DNA from: Cryomorphaceae bacterium
GTDB taxonomy: Bacteria; Bacteroidota; Bacteroidia; Flavobacteriales; ECT2AJA-044
Assembly (NCBI GenBank): GCA_017798125.1
Contig: CP059070.1
Coordinates: 868,001 to 932,000 of the forward strand
DNA: 64,000 nucleotides
Direction: 5' to 3'
Positions 39,423 through 48,800 of this stretch are shown one piece after another. A model generated the notes under the pieces. The model did not search any database and was not told the origin of the DNA. It was given only the letters and a program-made list of their open reading frames with translations. The position numbers were made by a program, and so were the translations under genes. Positions within the stretch are counted from its first letter, which is position 1. Every line of letters begins with the position of its first letter.

Positions 39423-40414
39423 TAGATGGCGCTTTTGAGCAGGGTTTTTCGAAGCAGAAAATCCAGTAGCATTAAGGCGGCTGCCAAGAGGGCTAGAGGG
39501 TAGAACTTCTCTTCGTATTCGTAATAGGTCAGCTCTTCGAGCTGGGTCTTTTCGAGTTCGTCAATTTCGCTGTAGATCTCCGCGAGCTTCTCATTGTCGG
39601 TGGCGCGGAAATACCGCCCTCCAGTCAAGTCTGCAATCTGCTGCATCCGCTCTTCATCGATTTCCACTTCGACTTGGACCACGCGTTTGCGGCCAAACAT
39701 GTCCGTGGTGGGCTTAGGGGCCATGCCCATGGTTCCCACGCCAATGGTATAAACGCGGACATCGTACTCCGTGGCAATTTCTGCCGCGGTAATCGGATCA
39801 ATAAATCCGGAGTTGTTGACTCCGTCCGACATCAATATGATGACTTTGCTTTCGGCGGCACTTTCCTTGAGTCGATTCACCGCAGTGGCCAGACCCATGC
39901 CGATGGCCGTTCCATCCTCAATGCGGCCAAACTGGACATCTGAAAGGCTGTTTTGCACGATCCGATGATCGGTAGTCAGCGGCGACTGTGTAAAGCTCTC
40001 ACCGGCGTACACAACCACGGCGAAGCGGTCACTTGGACGGTCGGCGACAAATTGAGCCGCGACCTGTTTGGAGGCTTCGAGCCGGTTGGGCTTAAAATCC
40101 ATAGCGTCCATGGAGCTGGAAACGTCTAAAGCCAATACAATATCAATCCCCTCCGTGGAGCTGGTCTTTTTACCGGTTTCGGAGGTGCGCGGACGAGCGA
40201 GCGCTGCGAGAATAAGCGCAATGGCTGCCAGTCTCAGTATGGGCAGGAAATAACGGATGAGCCCGAGCAGATCCGTTCCTTTGTAGGCGGCCGTTCCCGT
40301 ATGGGTAAAGCTGGCGGAACCGCGTCGAAGCTGGCGCCACTCCCACAAGGCGAGCAAGGGCAAGACCAGCAGGCCCCAGAACCATTCTGGATGTACGAAT
40401 TCCCAATTCGTCAT
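39422..40414 (-). CDS. batA: BatA, von Willebrand factor A domain membrane protein
   Basis: A 330-aa paralogue of BatB with the same layout: two N-terminal helices (WFWGLLVLPLLALWEW, LIRYFLPILRLAAIALIL), a VWA domain with intact MIDAS D-V-S-S-S-M (IVLALDVSSSMDAMDFKPNR) and ILMSDGVNNSG, and a C-terminal helix (FYPLALLAAALMLLDFLL). Residues ~225-245 add an RKRVVQVEVEI insertion. BatA and BatB are thought to form a complex linked to resistance to oxidative stress in Bacteroides. It overlaps the gene upstream by 4 bp. Confidence 0.92.
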   Translation of the reverse strand: MTNWEFVHPEWFWGLLVLPLLALWEWRQLRRGSASFTHTGTAAYKGTDLLGLIRYFLPILRLAAIALILAALARPRTSETGKKTSSTEGIDIVLALDVSSSMDAMDFKPNRLEASKQVAAQFVADRPSDRFAVVVYAGESFTQSPLTTDHRIVQNSLSDVQFGRIEDGTAIGMGLATAVNRLKESAAESKVIILMSDGVNNSGFIDPITAAEIATEYDVRVYTIGVGTMGMAPKPTTDMFGRKRVVQVEVEIDEERMQQIADLTGGRYFRATDNEKLAEIYSEIDELEKTQLEELTYYEYEEKFYPLALLAAALMLLDFLLRKTLLKSAI

Positions 40415-41337
40415 GGGGTTTCCGTCTTTTGCTCGTTCAAAGTGCCTTGGTGCACGACTTCAATAAAGCTCCGCGCCCGGCGAAGTGCCCGTTCACAAGC
40501 CTCGTCATCGAACCGTTCTTTGGCGAACTTCACCATATCGGCCTCCTGCATGAGGCGAATAAAGTCCTCCTTGACTTCTGATGCCACGGGCTGACCAGCC
40601 AGAAGGTCACGGATTTCGTCCGTGGTTCGTTCAAGCGCCGGGAGCCCGCGTTCGAGTTCCAAGAATCGCCGTGCAATGTCCGTGAGCCCGTCGTAGTATT
40701 CCTTGACCTCACCCTTCTGCCACAGTTTGTTTTCCCGAAGCTGGCCCAATTCGTTCAAAGCTTGTTCATAGGGATCGATAGGGGGAGCCTTCGCTTCCGC
40801 TACGGCTCGATGTGGACGCTTGTTCATCCACCACCACACGCCCACGGCGATGAGCACCGCCGCCATAAGGAATGGCCAAAGTTGACGGAGCCAATCGGCG
40901 AGTGTTTTTGGGGCGTCCTCCGGTTCTTTGATGTCAAAGGGATTCTCGCCGAGTTCTTCTACGGTATTGACGGTCATGAAAATCGGATCGGCCCGAAGGC
41001 TATCGGAATCGACCAAGAGGGGCGGAGCCTCAACAATGTAGTAGCCGCTGTCCCAGAGGGTCACGGTGATGCGCTCTTCAAGCAGTACTTCTTCACCTTT
41101 CTTTGAAGTGTCAATTCCCGAGCGGGAAATGATTTCGGCCGGGCCAACCGAGTCGGCGAGCATGGGCCAAAGGATTGGGGTTCCTTCAGGGAAGGATGCG
41201 CGAAGCTTGAGTTGGACCTGCTGGCCAATGAGGATTTTGTTCGTGTCGGCACGGAGGGTATAGGTCGCCTGGGCTATCGTGCCGTAAGGCACAAATACCG
41301 CAAAAAGGAGTGCTATGTAGAGCCATCTTTTCATCAA
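40411..41337 (-). CDS. Bat-operon membrane protein of unknown function (BatD-like beta domain)
   Basis: A 308-aa protein that always lies between DUF58 and batA in Bat operons, as I recall. The signal peptide is MMKRWLYIALLFAVFVPYGT. A beta domain resembling the start of BatD follows (TYTLRADTNKILIGQQVQLK, ERITVTLWDSGYYIVEAPPL), then a membrane helix near residue 155 (LWPFLMAAVLIAVGVWWWM) and a cytoplasmic helical tail (EYYDGLTDIARRFLELERGL, EVKEDFIRLMQEADMVKFAK). The tail resembles that of BatD, suggesting a shared cytoplasmic partner such as MoxR. It overlaps DUF58 and batA by 4 bp each. A dispersed hairpin lies in its signal-peptide codons. Confidence 0.75.
   Translation of the reverse strand: MMKRWLYIALLFAVFVPYGTIAQATYTLRADTNKILIGQQVQLKLRASFPEGTPILWPMLADSVGPAEIISRSGIDTSKKGEEVLLEERITVTLWDSGYYIVEAPPLLVDSDSLRADPIFMTVNTVEELGENPFDIKEPEDAPKTLADWLRQLWPFLMAAVLIAVGVWWWMNKRPHRAVAEAKAPPIDPYEQALNELGQLRENKLWQKGEVKEYYDGLTDIARRFLELERGLPALERTTDEIRDLLAGQPVASEVKEDFIRLMQEADMVKFAKERFDDEACERALRRARSFIEVVHQGTLNEQKTETP
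41275..41292 (+). repeat. Dispersed hairpin copy J (TATC-GTGCC-GTAA-GGCAC)
   Basis: Perfect stem with a GTAA loop in the signal-peptide codons of the Bat membrane protein, antisense to it (coding VPYGTI). Confidence 0.75.
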
Positions 41338-42203
41338 GCAGAGCGGCGTTTAAAGTAGCCCAACATCTTTTTCACATAGCTCTCGTCCACACGGCAATTA
41401 ATGGCACCAGCGCCGGCCCGTGGGAAGCCATTCATAAACTCGGCTTCGCGGTCGAGGTACCACACTTTCTGTCGACGACGAACGGCTTTGCTGCCCGTGT
41501 TCACCCACTTTTCCGTGCCCGTTTCCGGATCGCGCATGGGAATCAAACCCAGGTTGGGAAGGTCTTTTTCGCGTTCGTCGTAGACGCGAATCCCCGTTAG
41601 GTCGTGTCTCTTCGCAGCGATTTTCAAAGCGTCGTTGTAGTCGGTATCCAAGAAATCGCTCAAGACAAAGACAATGGCTTTGCGCTTCATCATATTGCTG
41701 AGGTAGCTTAAAGCTCCTCCGATGTCTGTGCCCTTGCCCTTGGGTTCGAATTCAATGAGTTCGCGGATGATGCGCAGGACGTGCTTTCGGCCCTTGGTCG
41801 GCGGTATGAAGAGCTCCACCTGATCGCTGAAGAGCAAGAGACCAATTTTATCGTTGTTCCCCATGGCACTAAAGGCCAGAACGGCGCAAATTTCCGTGAG
41901 AATTTGCCTTTTGGTTTTGCTCCCCGATCCAAAGCTTTCCGAGGCACTGATATCCACGGCCAGCATAAGGGTGAGCTCGCGTTCTTCTTCGAAGACCTTG
42001 ATGAAGGGTTCCTTAAAGCGGGCGGTCACGTTCCAATCGATGGCCCGTACATCGTCCCCAAATTGGTAGGGACGCACCTCACTAAAGGCCATACCTCGGC
42101 CCTTGAACGAGCTGTGGTACTCGCCGGAAAAGAGGTGATCGCTCAGGCGCTTCGTTTTGATCTCGATGCGCCGAACCTTCTTAAGGACTTCTGAGGTATC
42201 CAT
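41334..42203 (-). CDS. DUF58 (VWA-like) protein of the MoxR/Bat system
   Basis: A 289-aa cytoplasmic protein. The DUF58 signature is intact: FSGEYHSSFKGRGMAFSEVR, PYQFGDDVRAIDWNVTAR and a VWA-like core with LMLAVDISASESFGSG (a degenerate MIDAS) and AIVFVLSDFLDTDYNDAL. DUF58 proteins are consistently encoded beside MoxR ATPases, which are thought to remodel VWA proteins and insert metals into them. It starts 3 bp after the moxR stop and overlaps the next gene by 4 bp. Confidence 0.93.
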   Translation of the reverse strand: MDTSEVLKKVRRIEIKTKRLSDHLFSGEYHSSFKGRGMAFSEVRPYQFGDDVRAIDWNVTARFKEPFIKVFEEERELTLMLAVDISASESFGSGSKTKRQILTEICAVLAFSAMGNNDKIGLLLFSDQVELFIPPTKGRKHVLRIIRELIEFEPKGKGTDIGGALSYLSNMMKRKAIVFVLSDFLDTDYNDALKIAAKRHDLTGIRVYDEREKDLPNLGLIPMRDPETGTEKWVNTGSKAVRRRQKVWYLDREAEFMNGFPRAGAGAINCRVDESYVKKMLGYFKRRSA

Positions 42204-42206
42204 CGT

Positions 42207-43211
42207 TTAGGGGACTTCGACGGCGTTCAAGATTTCACGGACGATGTCTTCTGAGGTCACGTTTTCGGCCTCGGCCTCATAGGTGATTCCGATCCGGTGT
42301 CGCAACACGTCCATACAGATGGCGCGCACGTCTTCTGGGATCACGTAGCCTCGGCGCTTGATGAAGGCGTGGACCTTTGCCGCCTTGGCCAAGTTGATGG
42401 ATCCACGGGGCGATGCTCCGAAATTGATCAGCGGCTTCAAGCTGCTGAGCTTATAGACTTCAGGATTCCGCGTCGCGAAGATGATGTCCAGAATGTACTG
42501 CTCAATCTTTTCGTCCATGTAGACCTTGTGTACCATCTCACGACCCTTGAGGATGTCTTTGGTATGCACTACTGGGTTCACAGGTGTGCGTTCCGCAGCC
42601 AGGTTTTGACGCATGATCAGGCGCTCGTCTTCTTTTTTCGGATAGTCAATGACAGTCTTCAGCATGAAGCGGTCCATTTGCGCTTCGGGAAGGGGATAGG
42701 TTCCTTCTTGTTCCACTGGGTTTTGAGTGGCGAGAACCAAAAAGGGCTCTTCCAAGCCAAAGGTCTCTTCACCAATGGTCACTTGACGTTCTTGCATAGC
42801 CTCGAGCAAGGCACTTTGCACCTTGGCCGGAGCCCGGTTGATCTCATCCGCCAGGACAAAATTGGCAAAGACCGGTCCTTTTTTGATGCTGAATTTGTTC
42901 TCGGCCATGTTGTAGATCATGGTTCCAATAACGTCGGCCGGAAGAAGGTCGGGGGTAAACTGAATCCGACTGAATTTCCCATCTACCGCGCTGGCGAGGG
43001 AGTTAATGGCCAATGTTTTGGCAAGTCCCGGAACCCCTTCGAGGAGGATATGCCCGGAGCCCAAGAGGCCGATCAAGAGTCGTTCGACCATGTATTTCTG
43101 GCCCACGATGACCTTGTTGATTTCGCGACCGATCAGGTCGACAAAGGCGCTTTCGCGTTCGATTTCTTCGTTCAGCGCCCGAATATCAAATTCGGATGTG
43201 GATGTGTCCAT
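42207..43211 (-). CDS. moxR: MoxR family AAA+ ATPase
   Basis: A 334-aa cytoplasmic AAA+ chaperone, the first gene of the Bat operon. Walker A is GVPGLAKT (ILLEGVPGLAKTLAINSLAS), Walker B is VLADEINRAP, sensor 1 is VLATQNPVEQEGTYPLPEAQ, and the C-terminal lid carries GASPRGSINLAKAAK. MoxR proteins act on VWA-domain substrates, here probably the DUF58, BatA and BatB products. Its start lies about 150 bp from the divergent patatin gene. No TAnnTTTG box is visible on its strand. Confidence 0.95.
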   Translation of the reverse strand: MDTSTSEFDIRALNEEIERESAFVDLIGREINKVIVGQKYMVERLLIGLLGSGHILLEGVPGLAKTLAINSLASAVDGKFSRIQFTPDLLPADVIGTMIYNMAENKFSIKKGPVFANFVLADEINRAPAKVQSALLEAMQERQVTIGEETFGLEEPFLVLATQNPVEQEGTYPLPEAQMDRFMLKTVIDYPKKEDERLIMRQNLAAERTPVNPVVHTKDILKGREMVHKVYMDEKIEQYILDIIFATRNPEVYKLSSLKPLINFGASPRGSINLAKAAKVHAFIKRRGYVIPEDVRAICMDVLRHRIGITYEAEAENVTSEDIVREILNAVEVP

Positions 43212-43299
43212 TTCATGTACGTTTTAGCGGCCCCAAGGTAACGAAGCCGCGGGTAACGGGTTCAAATTTCTGAAAGGAGAACGCTTGTTGTCAAGGAAA

Positions 43300-43316
43300 C
43301 ATCGGCCCGTAGGGCG
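43300..43316 (+). repeat. Dispersed hairpin copy K (CATC-GGCCC-GTA-GGGCG), intergenic
   Basis: In the moxR/patatin gap, 48 bp before the patatin start. The outermost stem pair is mismatched (G/G). The right side continues GTTAAAG, similar to the copy at 61291. Confidence 0.65.
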
Positions 43317-43363
43317 TTAAAGTTTTCTTAATTCCTAACTTGAACGGGACCAAAACCACTGAA

Positions 43364-45673
43364 TTGAGACGCATTTTTCTCCTTTTACTGCTGTGTTTGG
43401 CCCTCGGGGCCAGTGCGCAAGAACGACCCAAACTCGGGCTGGTCCTCTCTGGTGGAGGAGCAAAAGGAGCGTTGCATGTAGGTGTTTTGAAGGCGATGGA
43501 GGAGGCCGGCCTACGGCCCGATTTCATTGCGGGAACTTCCATGGGTTCAGTGGTCGGTGGGCTCTACGCCATCGGCTATTCAGCAGATGAAATCGAGCAA
43601 ATTTTGATGACCATGGATTGGGACTTAGTCCTGTCCAATCAAGTGCCCCTGAATTATATCTCCTTTGAAGAGAAGGAATACTACAATCGCTATCTGGTCG
43701 AGTTTCCCATTGAAGGGACCTCATTGAAGCTGCCCTCAGGTCTTATTGAAGGCCAAGTACTCGGCGAGTTCATGCGCTACTACCTTTGGACCGCGAAAGA
43801 GTACGAGAATTTTGATGAATTCCCCATCGTCTACCGATGTGTAGGAACGAATGTGGCCACCGGAGAACCCATTCTTTTTGATCGCGGGGATTTGGCCACA
43901 GCTATTCGATCGAGTATGGCCCTTCCGACCGCCTTCACCGCTGTGGAGGTTGATTCCGTGCTGGTGGTGGATGGAGGAGTCGTGGACAACTTCCCCGTAG
44001 AACAACTGATTCAGCTCGGTGCCGATAAAATTATTGGTGTCAACGTGGGAACAAAGTTGAAGGAGCCCACACCGGAATCCATGGTCGGTATTCTGATGAG
44101 CCTCGCCATGATTCCATCGGCCAAGCGTTTACCTCAGGAAATCGAAGACTGTGACATCTACATTGAGCCCGATTTAGGTCCGTACAGCACGGCGAGTTTT
44201 GGCAATGTTCCCGAGATTATCGAACTGGGTAAAAATGTCGGTCAAGAGTACTTGCCCGAATTTGAGGCGATGGCTGAGGAACTGGGCATGGACCGTGAGC
44301 CATTCTCTATGGCTGGCCGGGTGAGGCCAGAGCGAGTGGATTCGATTAGCGTGGAGGGCAACACCATATTCTCCGATGCCTTGGTGGACAATAAGCTGGG
44401 GTTGATATCCGGCCAAGAGTACTCGAGGGACCAACTCCAGTCCGCCGTCCGCCGCGTATTCGGCATCAACGGATTTGACAAGGTGGATTACATTTTTGAG
44501 CCTTACACGGATACTTCCTCGGTACTACGTGTCCAAATGCGTGAGAAAGAAAGGGCTCGTCTATTTGCCTCGGTACATTTCGACAACATTTTTTCGGCAG
44601 GGATCCTGCTCAACCTTACCGCTAGGGATTTACTGGGGCGAGAATCCCGAACAGTGGCTGCGGTGGACATTTCGAAGAATCCTCGTTTTCGATTTGATTA
44701 CTACAAGTATATGGGGAAGCGGAAAGCAGTAGCAGCCAACCTTCGCTACGACTTTCTCAGTGCTCAGTTACCCCAGTACGACAAAGGGGAAGCCATTGAC
44801 ATTAACATTCAAAACATACATTCGGTCAGCTTAGGCGTGTTGACTACGCAGAGCCTTAAAGAGAGTGTTTTTATCGGTGCGGATTTTCAATCGTTGACCA
44901 GTCGTTCTCGTTTTAGCGTGGCCGTTCCTGAGGGTCTGCGCAACCAAGTGATCAACTTCTTTCAAGTAAAAGCAGCGTATACGAGAAACTCTTTGAATAA
45001 CCGAAATTTTCCCACGGAAGGAAGCGAGTTCTATGTCGAGGGAAGCCTCATTCCTGAAAGCTCATACCAAGTCAATCTTGAACCTGGTCAAGATAGTGTA
45101 GAACTGAGCCTGGGGGATGGAGCGAGCATTTGGATCACTGGGGATGAACTCAATGAATTGGTTGATGACATTACACCTGGCGTTTATGGACAGCTTCAAA
45201 TTCGCTATCAGGGCTTTTTCCCGCTGGCCAAGAAAACGCAGTTGCTTCCTTACGGTTCTTTGGCCCTGACCATTTCCGCTGAGAGTGAACTTCGGTCGTA
45301 CAATAATTGGCGCGTTGGGGGGTATCAACGCGTTCGCTTTAATGATCTGCCCGTCCTCGGCTTGAATTATGCCGAACTTGAAACCGTGAATTTTGGCTCA
45401 GCGGGAGTCAAGATGCAACACGTCATCGCCAACCAGTTCTACCTACAATACGGAGCAAACCTTTATGGGTGGTATGAATTCGTACCGATATCCCAGTATG
45501 GAAGCTTTGACTGGAAGGATTTTTACAATCAGTATTTGGCCGTGGGCTACGGTGTTGAACTCAATTGGAAAACACGTTTAGGGCCTATTGGTGTTGGGGT
45601 AAGTACCAATACGGATGACGGCTACTTCCGCTACCACATTTCTGCAGGATTTTCCTTCAACTACGAAGATTGA
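43364..45673 (+). CDS. Patatin-like phospholipase with C-terminal POTRA and outer-membrane barrel (type Vd-like)
   Basis: About 769 aa. There is no ATG in the region. The TTG at 43364 gives a tight signal peptide (MRRIFLLLLLCLALGASAQ), and another TTG at 43340 is open. The patatin domain has the oxyanion loop SGGGAKGALH, the nucleophile G-T-S-M-G (DFIAGTSMGSVVGG) and the dyad aspartate in VVDGGVVDNFP. From residue ~325 a POTRA-like domain follows (VDSISVEGNTIFSDALVDNK), then a BamA/Omp85-type barrel ending in strands such as YHISAGFSFNYED. The architecture is that of PlpD-type Vd autotransporters common in Bacteroidota, where the lipase acts on or across the outer membrane. A hairpin copy (43507-43523) lies in the patatin codons. 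Confidence 0.9.
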   Translation: MRRIFLLLLLCLALGASAQERPKLGLVLSGGGAKGALHVGVLKAMEEAGLRPDFIAGTSMGSVVGGLYAIGYSADEIEQILMTMDWDLVLSNQVPLNYISFEEKEYYNRYLVEFPIEGTSLKLPSGLIEGQVLGEFMRYYLWTAKEYENFDEFPIVYRCVGTNVATGEPILFDRGDLATAIRSSMALPTAFTAVEVDSVLVVDGGVVDNFPVEQLIQLGADKIIGVNVGTKLKEPTPESMVGILMSLAMIPSAKRLPQEIEDCDIYIEPDLGPYSTASFGNVPEIIELGKNVGQEYLPEFEAMAEELGMDREPFSMAGRVRPERVDSISVEGNTIFSDALVDNKLGLISGQEYSRDQLQSAVRRVFGINGFDKVDYIFEPYTDTSSVLRVQMREKERARLFASVHFDNIFSAGILLNLTARDLLGRESRTVAAVDISKNPRFRFDYYKYMGKRKAVAANLRYDFLSAQLPQYDKGEAIDINIQNIHSVSLGVLTTQSLKESVFIGADFQSLTSRSRFSVAVPEGLRNQVINFFQVKAAYTRNSLNNRNFPTEGSEFYVEGSLIPESSYQVNLEPGQDSVELSLGDGASIWITGDELNELVDDITPGVYGQLQIRYQGFFPLAKKTQLLPYGSLALTISAESELRSYNNWRVGGYQRVRFNDLPVLGLNYAELETVNFGSAGVKMQHVIANQFYLQYGANLYGWYEFVPISQYGSFDWKDFYNQYLAVGYGVELNWKTRLGPIGVGVSTNTDDGYFRYHISAGFSFNYED
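43507..43523 (-). repeat. Dispersed hairpin copy L (AATC-GGGCC-GTA-GGCCG)
   Basis: One mismatch in the outer stem pair and an AATC foot. Antisense in the patatin gene, coding GLRPD just before the GTSMG nucleophile. Confidence 0.6.
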
Positions 45674-45726
45674 AAGGTGCACTTAGGGTAAACTTTACAT
45701 TAAGTATTGTAAAAGTCGGGCGGTAG

Positions 45727-45743
45727 CATCGTGCCGTAGGCAC
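45727..45743 (+). repeat. Dispersed hairpin copy M (CATC-GTGCC-GTA-GGCAC), intergenic
   Basis: Perfect stem in the gap between the patatin and giant-adhesin genes, 62 bp before the adhesin start, so transcribed into the adhesin leader or lying in its promoter. Confidence 0.75.
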
Positions 45744-45805
45744 TAAATCCTTGTCAATTAGTATATTTATTGGCACCTAGACGTCTCTCGCACCAAACCA
45801 GATCT

Positions 45806-48800
45806 ATGAAGAATATGTACCGTTTGCTCACTGCCCTTGGGGTGTTTGTTGGGCTGGTCGCCACCGCAGAAGGAACCAAGCAAGTCAACGTTGATGGAAA
45901 TGGGGGCTATTTGAGTCACCCCATTAGCTTGGTTATCAACTTAAATGTGAATGGTACGCCGTATGGATCCGTTTACGATTGCCCTCCCGAGCAACGCGTG
46001 AATTTCCGGATTTCCAATACGAATGAACACATGTTCTTTGGCTTTAAACTTCATCAAGACGCCAAATGCTACGTTAGGATTAAGGACGCTAATGGGAATG
46101 TGGTTTGGCCTTCGACCTCTTCGGACGATGGGGAGGAAATTCCGCGCTCCGGGAGTTCGACGAATACCAAAGGGCGAGTCAATATGGATTCTGCTATTGA
46201 AGGTCCGGATTGGGATGGGACGAACAGCGATGGATACGAGCCTTTTGAATTTGCCCCATCGGATACGGGTTTGTATTGGTTTGAGTGGAGCGGAAATATT
46301 GATCAGCCGACTACGAGCAAGTTGACCATTGACTGGTGGGACATGTCCGTTATTGATGTGGTGACGGGTTTGGAAAAACCAGGTCGATTGTACAGTCAGG
46401 ATTGGACCATGAGTACCGGTTCGTTTACCAAGAAATTCTTGGCGCCCATGTACGTCTACACGGCTGATCAAACGGTTTCCAGTTTCAAGTCTTACGATTA
46501 TTCACCATATGGGTTCAAGCTGTATTGCAACAGTACTGGGCCAGGTTCTTCTGGAAATGTGGAAGAGGATCGCAAATCAGTCTTGAACTATCAGGGAAAT
46601 GCCGAATACCCCATCTTTTTGAATGACCCAGACAGTTTGATTTGGCCAACGGGTAACCCGTCTTTTGTCGTACCCACTCAGCCTGAAATAGAAGGTTGCC
46701 TGGGAGATTACTGCGTATGGGTGGAATTCACCGAGCCCGGTGAGGGAACGGTAATATTGGATTTGAACGGAACCCCGGGTTATCAAGAGAATACGGAGGA
46801 CGTCTTGTTGGTTCAAAAGGTGGAAGCGGGGCGAAACTGCTTTCAATGGGACGGGAATGACGGACTAGGTGATCCGGTCAGCGGTTCAACGAACATCATT
46901 ATTCAGGCCGAGGTGGTCACGGGGATCACACACTTTCCCACATACGATCTAGAGTGTAACCCTGGAGGGTTTGTGGTGGAACGAATTCGTCCTCCAAGTG
47001 CGAACAACGGAGTGCCAGAGCTTTTCTGGGACGACAGTAACTTGGATGATTCTTACAATGGATATGTGAACCCCCAGAAGGTCGAGCTTAACGGCTGTCA
47101 GCCGACTAATAGTGTGGGGTGTCATACCTGGCCGGGCTGTACGAGCTCTGGATATGGAAACGAAATTACCATCAACACCTGGTGGTTCTCCTTCAAGGAT
47201 GACTCTCAGTTTAGCAACGTCAACATCGTTTCGAACATAGGAAATACAGTGATCTCCAAGTCGGATATTACGTGCAATGGGGCGGATGATGGTGAAATTA
47301 TTTTGCAACTCGATGGGGGAATCGCTCCATATACCGTTCAATTTAGCGACGGAAGCAATCAAGTTTCCTCCGATACGATCTATACATATTCAAACCTTTC
47401 GCCAGGGGGCTATGGGTTCACGGTAACAGATGCTGGTGGATGTATCAACCTAACAGGTACGACCATTAATGAGCCCAATCCCATCTCTGTTTCTATGTTC
47501 CCGACCAATTTATCGTGTAACGGCGATGGATCTGGTGCTATTTCATCTTCGGTTCAAGGCGGAACTTCACCATACACGTATGCTTGGAGCAATGGGTCCA
47601 ACGCTACTTCGATTTCAAGCCTCGCCGCGGGAACCTACACGTTATCGGTAACCGATGCAAACGGTTGTTCCGCAATTGAAACCCAAGTGGTTTCAGAGCC
47701 TTCACTATTGACCGTCAGTATAACTGAATCAAGTCCTGTTCTTTGTTCCGGAGCTAGTGATGGAAGGCTAGCGGCCTCTGTGGTGGGCGGCACTGCACCA
47801 TATAGTTATCAATGGTCTTCGGGTGGACGAAACCCCATAGAAAACGGTTTATCCGAAGGCGTATATACCGTGGATATTACAGATGCAAATGGCTGCATGG
47901 CTTCAGCTTCATATACCTTGGTTAGTCCTTCTCAAATTACCGTCGTTGGTGTCGAAGTCGATCCTTCAGCGGTCGGTGCCTCTGATGGCACTTTAACCAT
48001 TACCATCAATGGAGGTACACCTGATTACGACATATACTTAAATAATGTTTTTGTAGCGACTCAGTCGAGTCCAACCTACACCTTCAACAACTTGACCGCC
48101 GGTGGATACTCTGTTCGTGTTGAGGATGCAAATGGCTGTCTTGCCTTTGGAACGTTTACGCTCAATAACCCAGCTTGTAATGTGTCATTTACAGCGACTG
48201 TTTCGAATGTTAGCTGCGCAGGGGCCAATGATGGCGCTGCAACTCTAGTTGTTGTGGGGGCCTCTCCCCCCTTGACGTATGTCTGGAGTGACGGAGGTCC
48301 TAACACTCCGAATAGAACAGGTCTTGCACCAGGCCTTTACTCCGTTACAGTAACCGACGGGGTAGGTTGCGGACCTTGGGTGCGTTCAGGAATCATAAGT
48401 GAACCCACCCCTCTCAGCGGGTTTACCGTTTCGACCATTACTACTCTTTGTAACGGAAGCGCTGATGCAGGAATACGGATCTTTCCTTCGGGAGGAACTC
48501 CACCGTATAGCTTCCTTTGGTCTAATGGAGAGACCACGAACTTGTCTTTGGGATTGGCTGCTGGTGCATATACGATTACCCTAAGTGACGCCAATGGATG
48601 TACGTATATCGACGGCGCTACAATCGTTGAGCCAGCTGCTGTTTCCGTTGTATTAAGTGTTACGGATGTGGATTGTTTTACTGCCGCATCTGGATCGGTT
48701 TCCGCAGCGGTTTCAGGAGGAACTTCACCGTACAGCTATGCATGGTCTAATGGATCGGATTCAAGCTCAACAGGTGGGGTTATAGCGGCAACCTATTCCG

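Noticed and set aside
40986-41000. GATCGGCCCGAAGGC in the Bat membrane protein gene
   Set aside because: It resembles a hairpin left arm and codes LRAD, but the loop is GAA and the right arm does not pair.
42297-43241. 314-codon open frame opposite moxR
   Set aside because: Walker motifs and family blocks on the minus strand prove moxR; the plus frame is a shadow.
45690-45712. TTTACA...TGTAAA inverted repeat upstream of the adhesin
   Set aside because: The arms are only 6 bp in AT-rich sequence with no promoter match nearby; likely chance.
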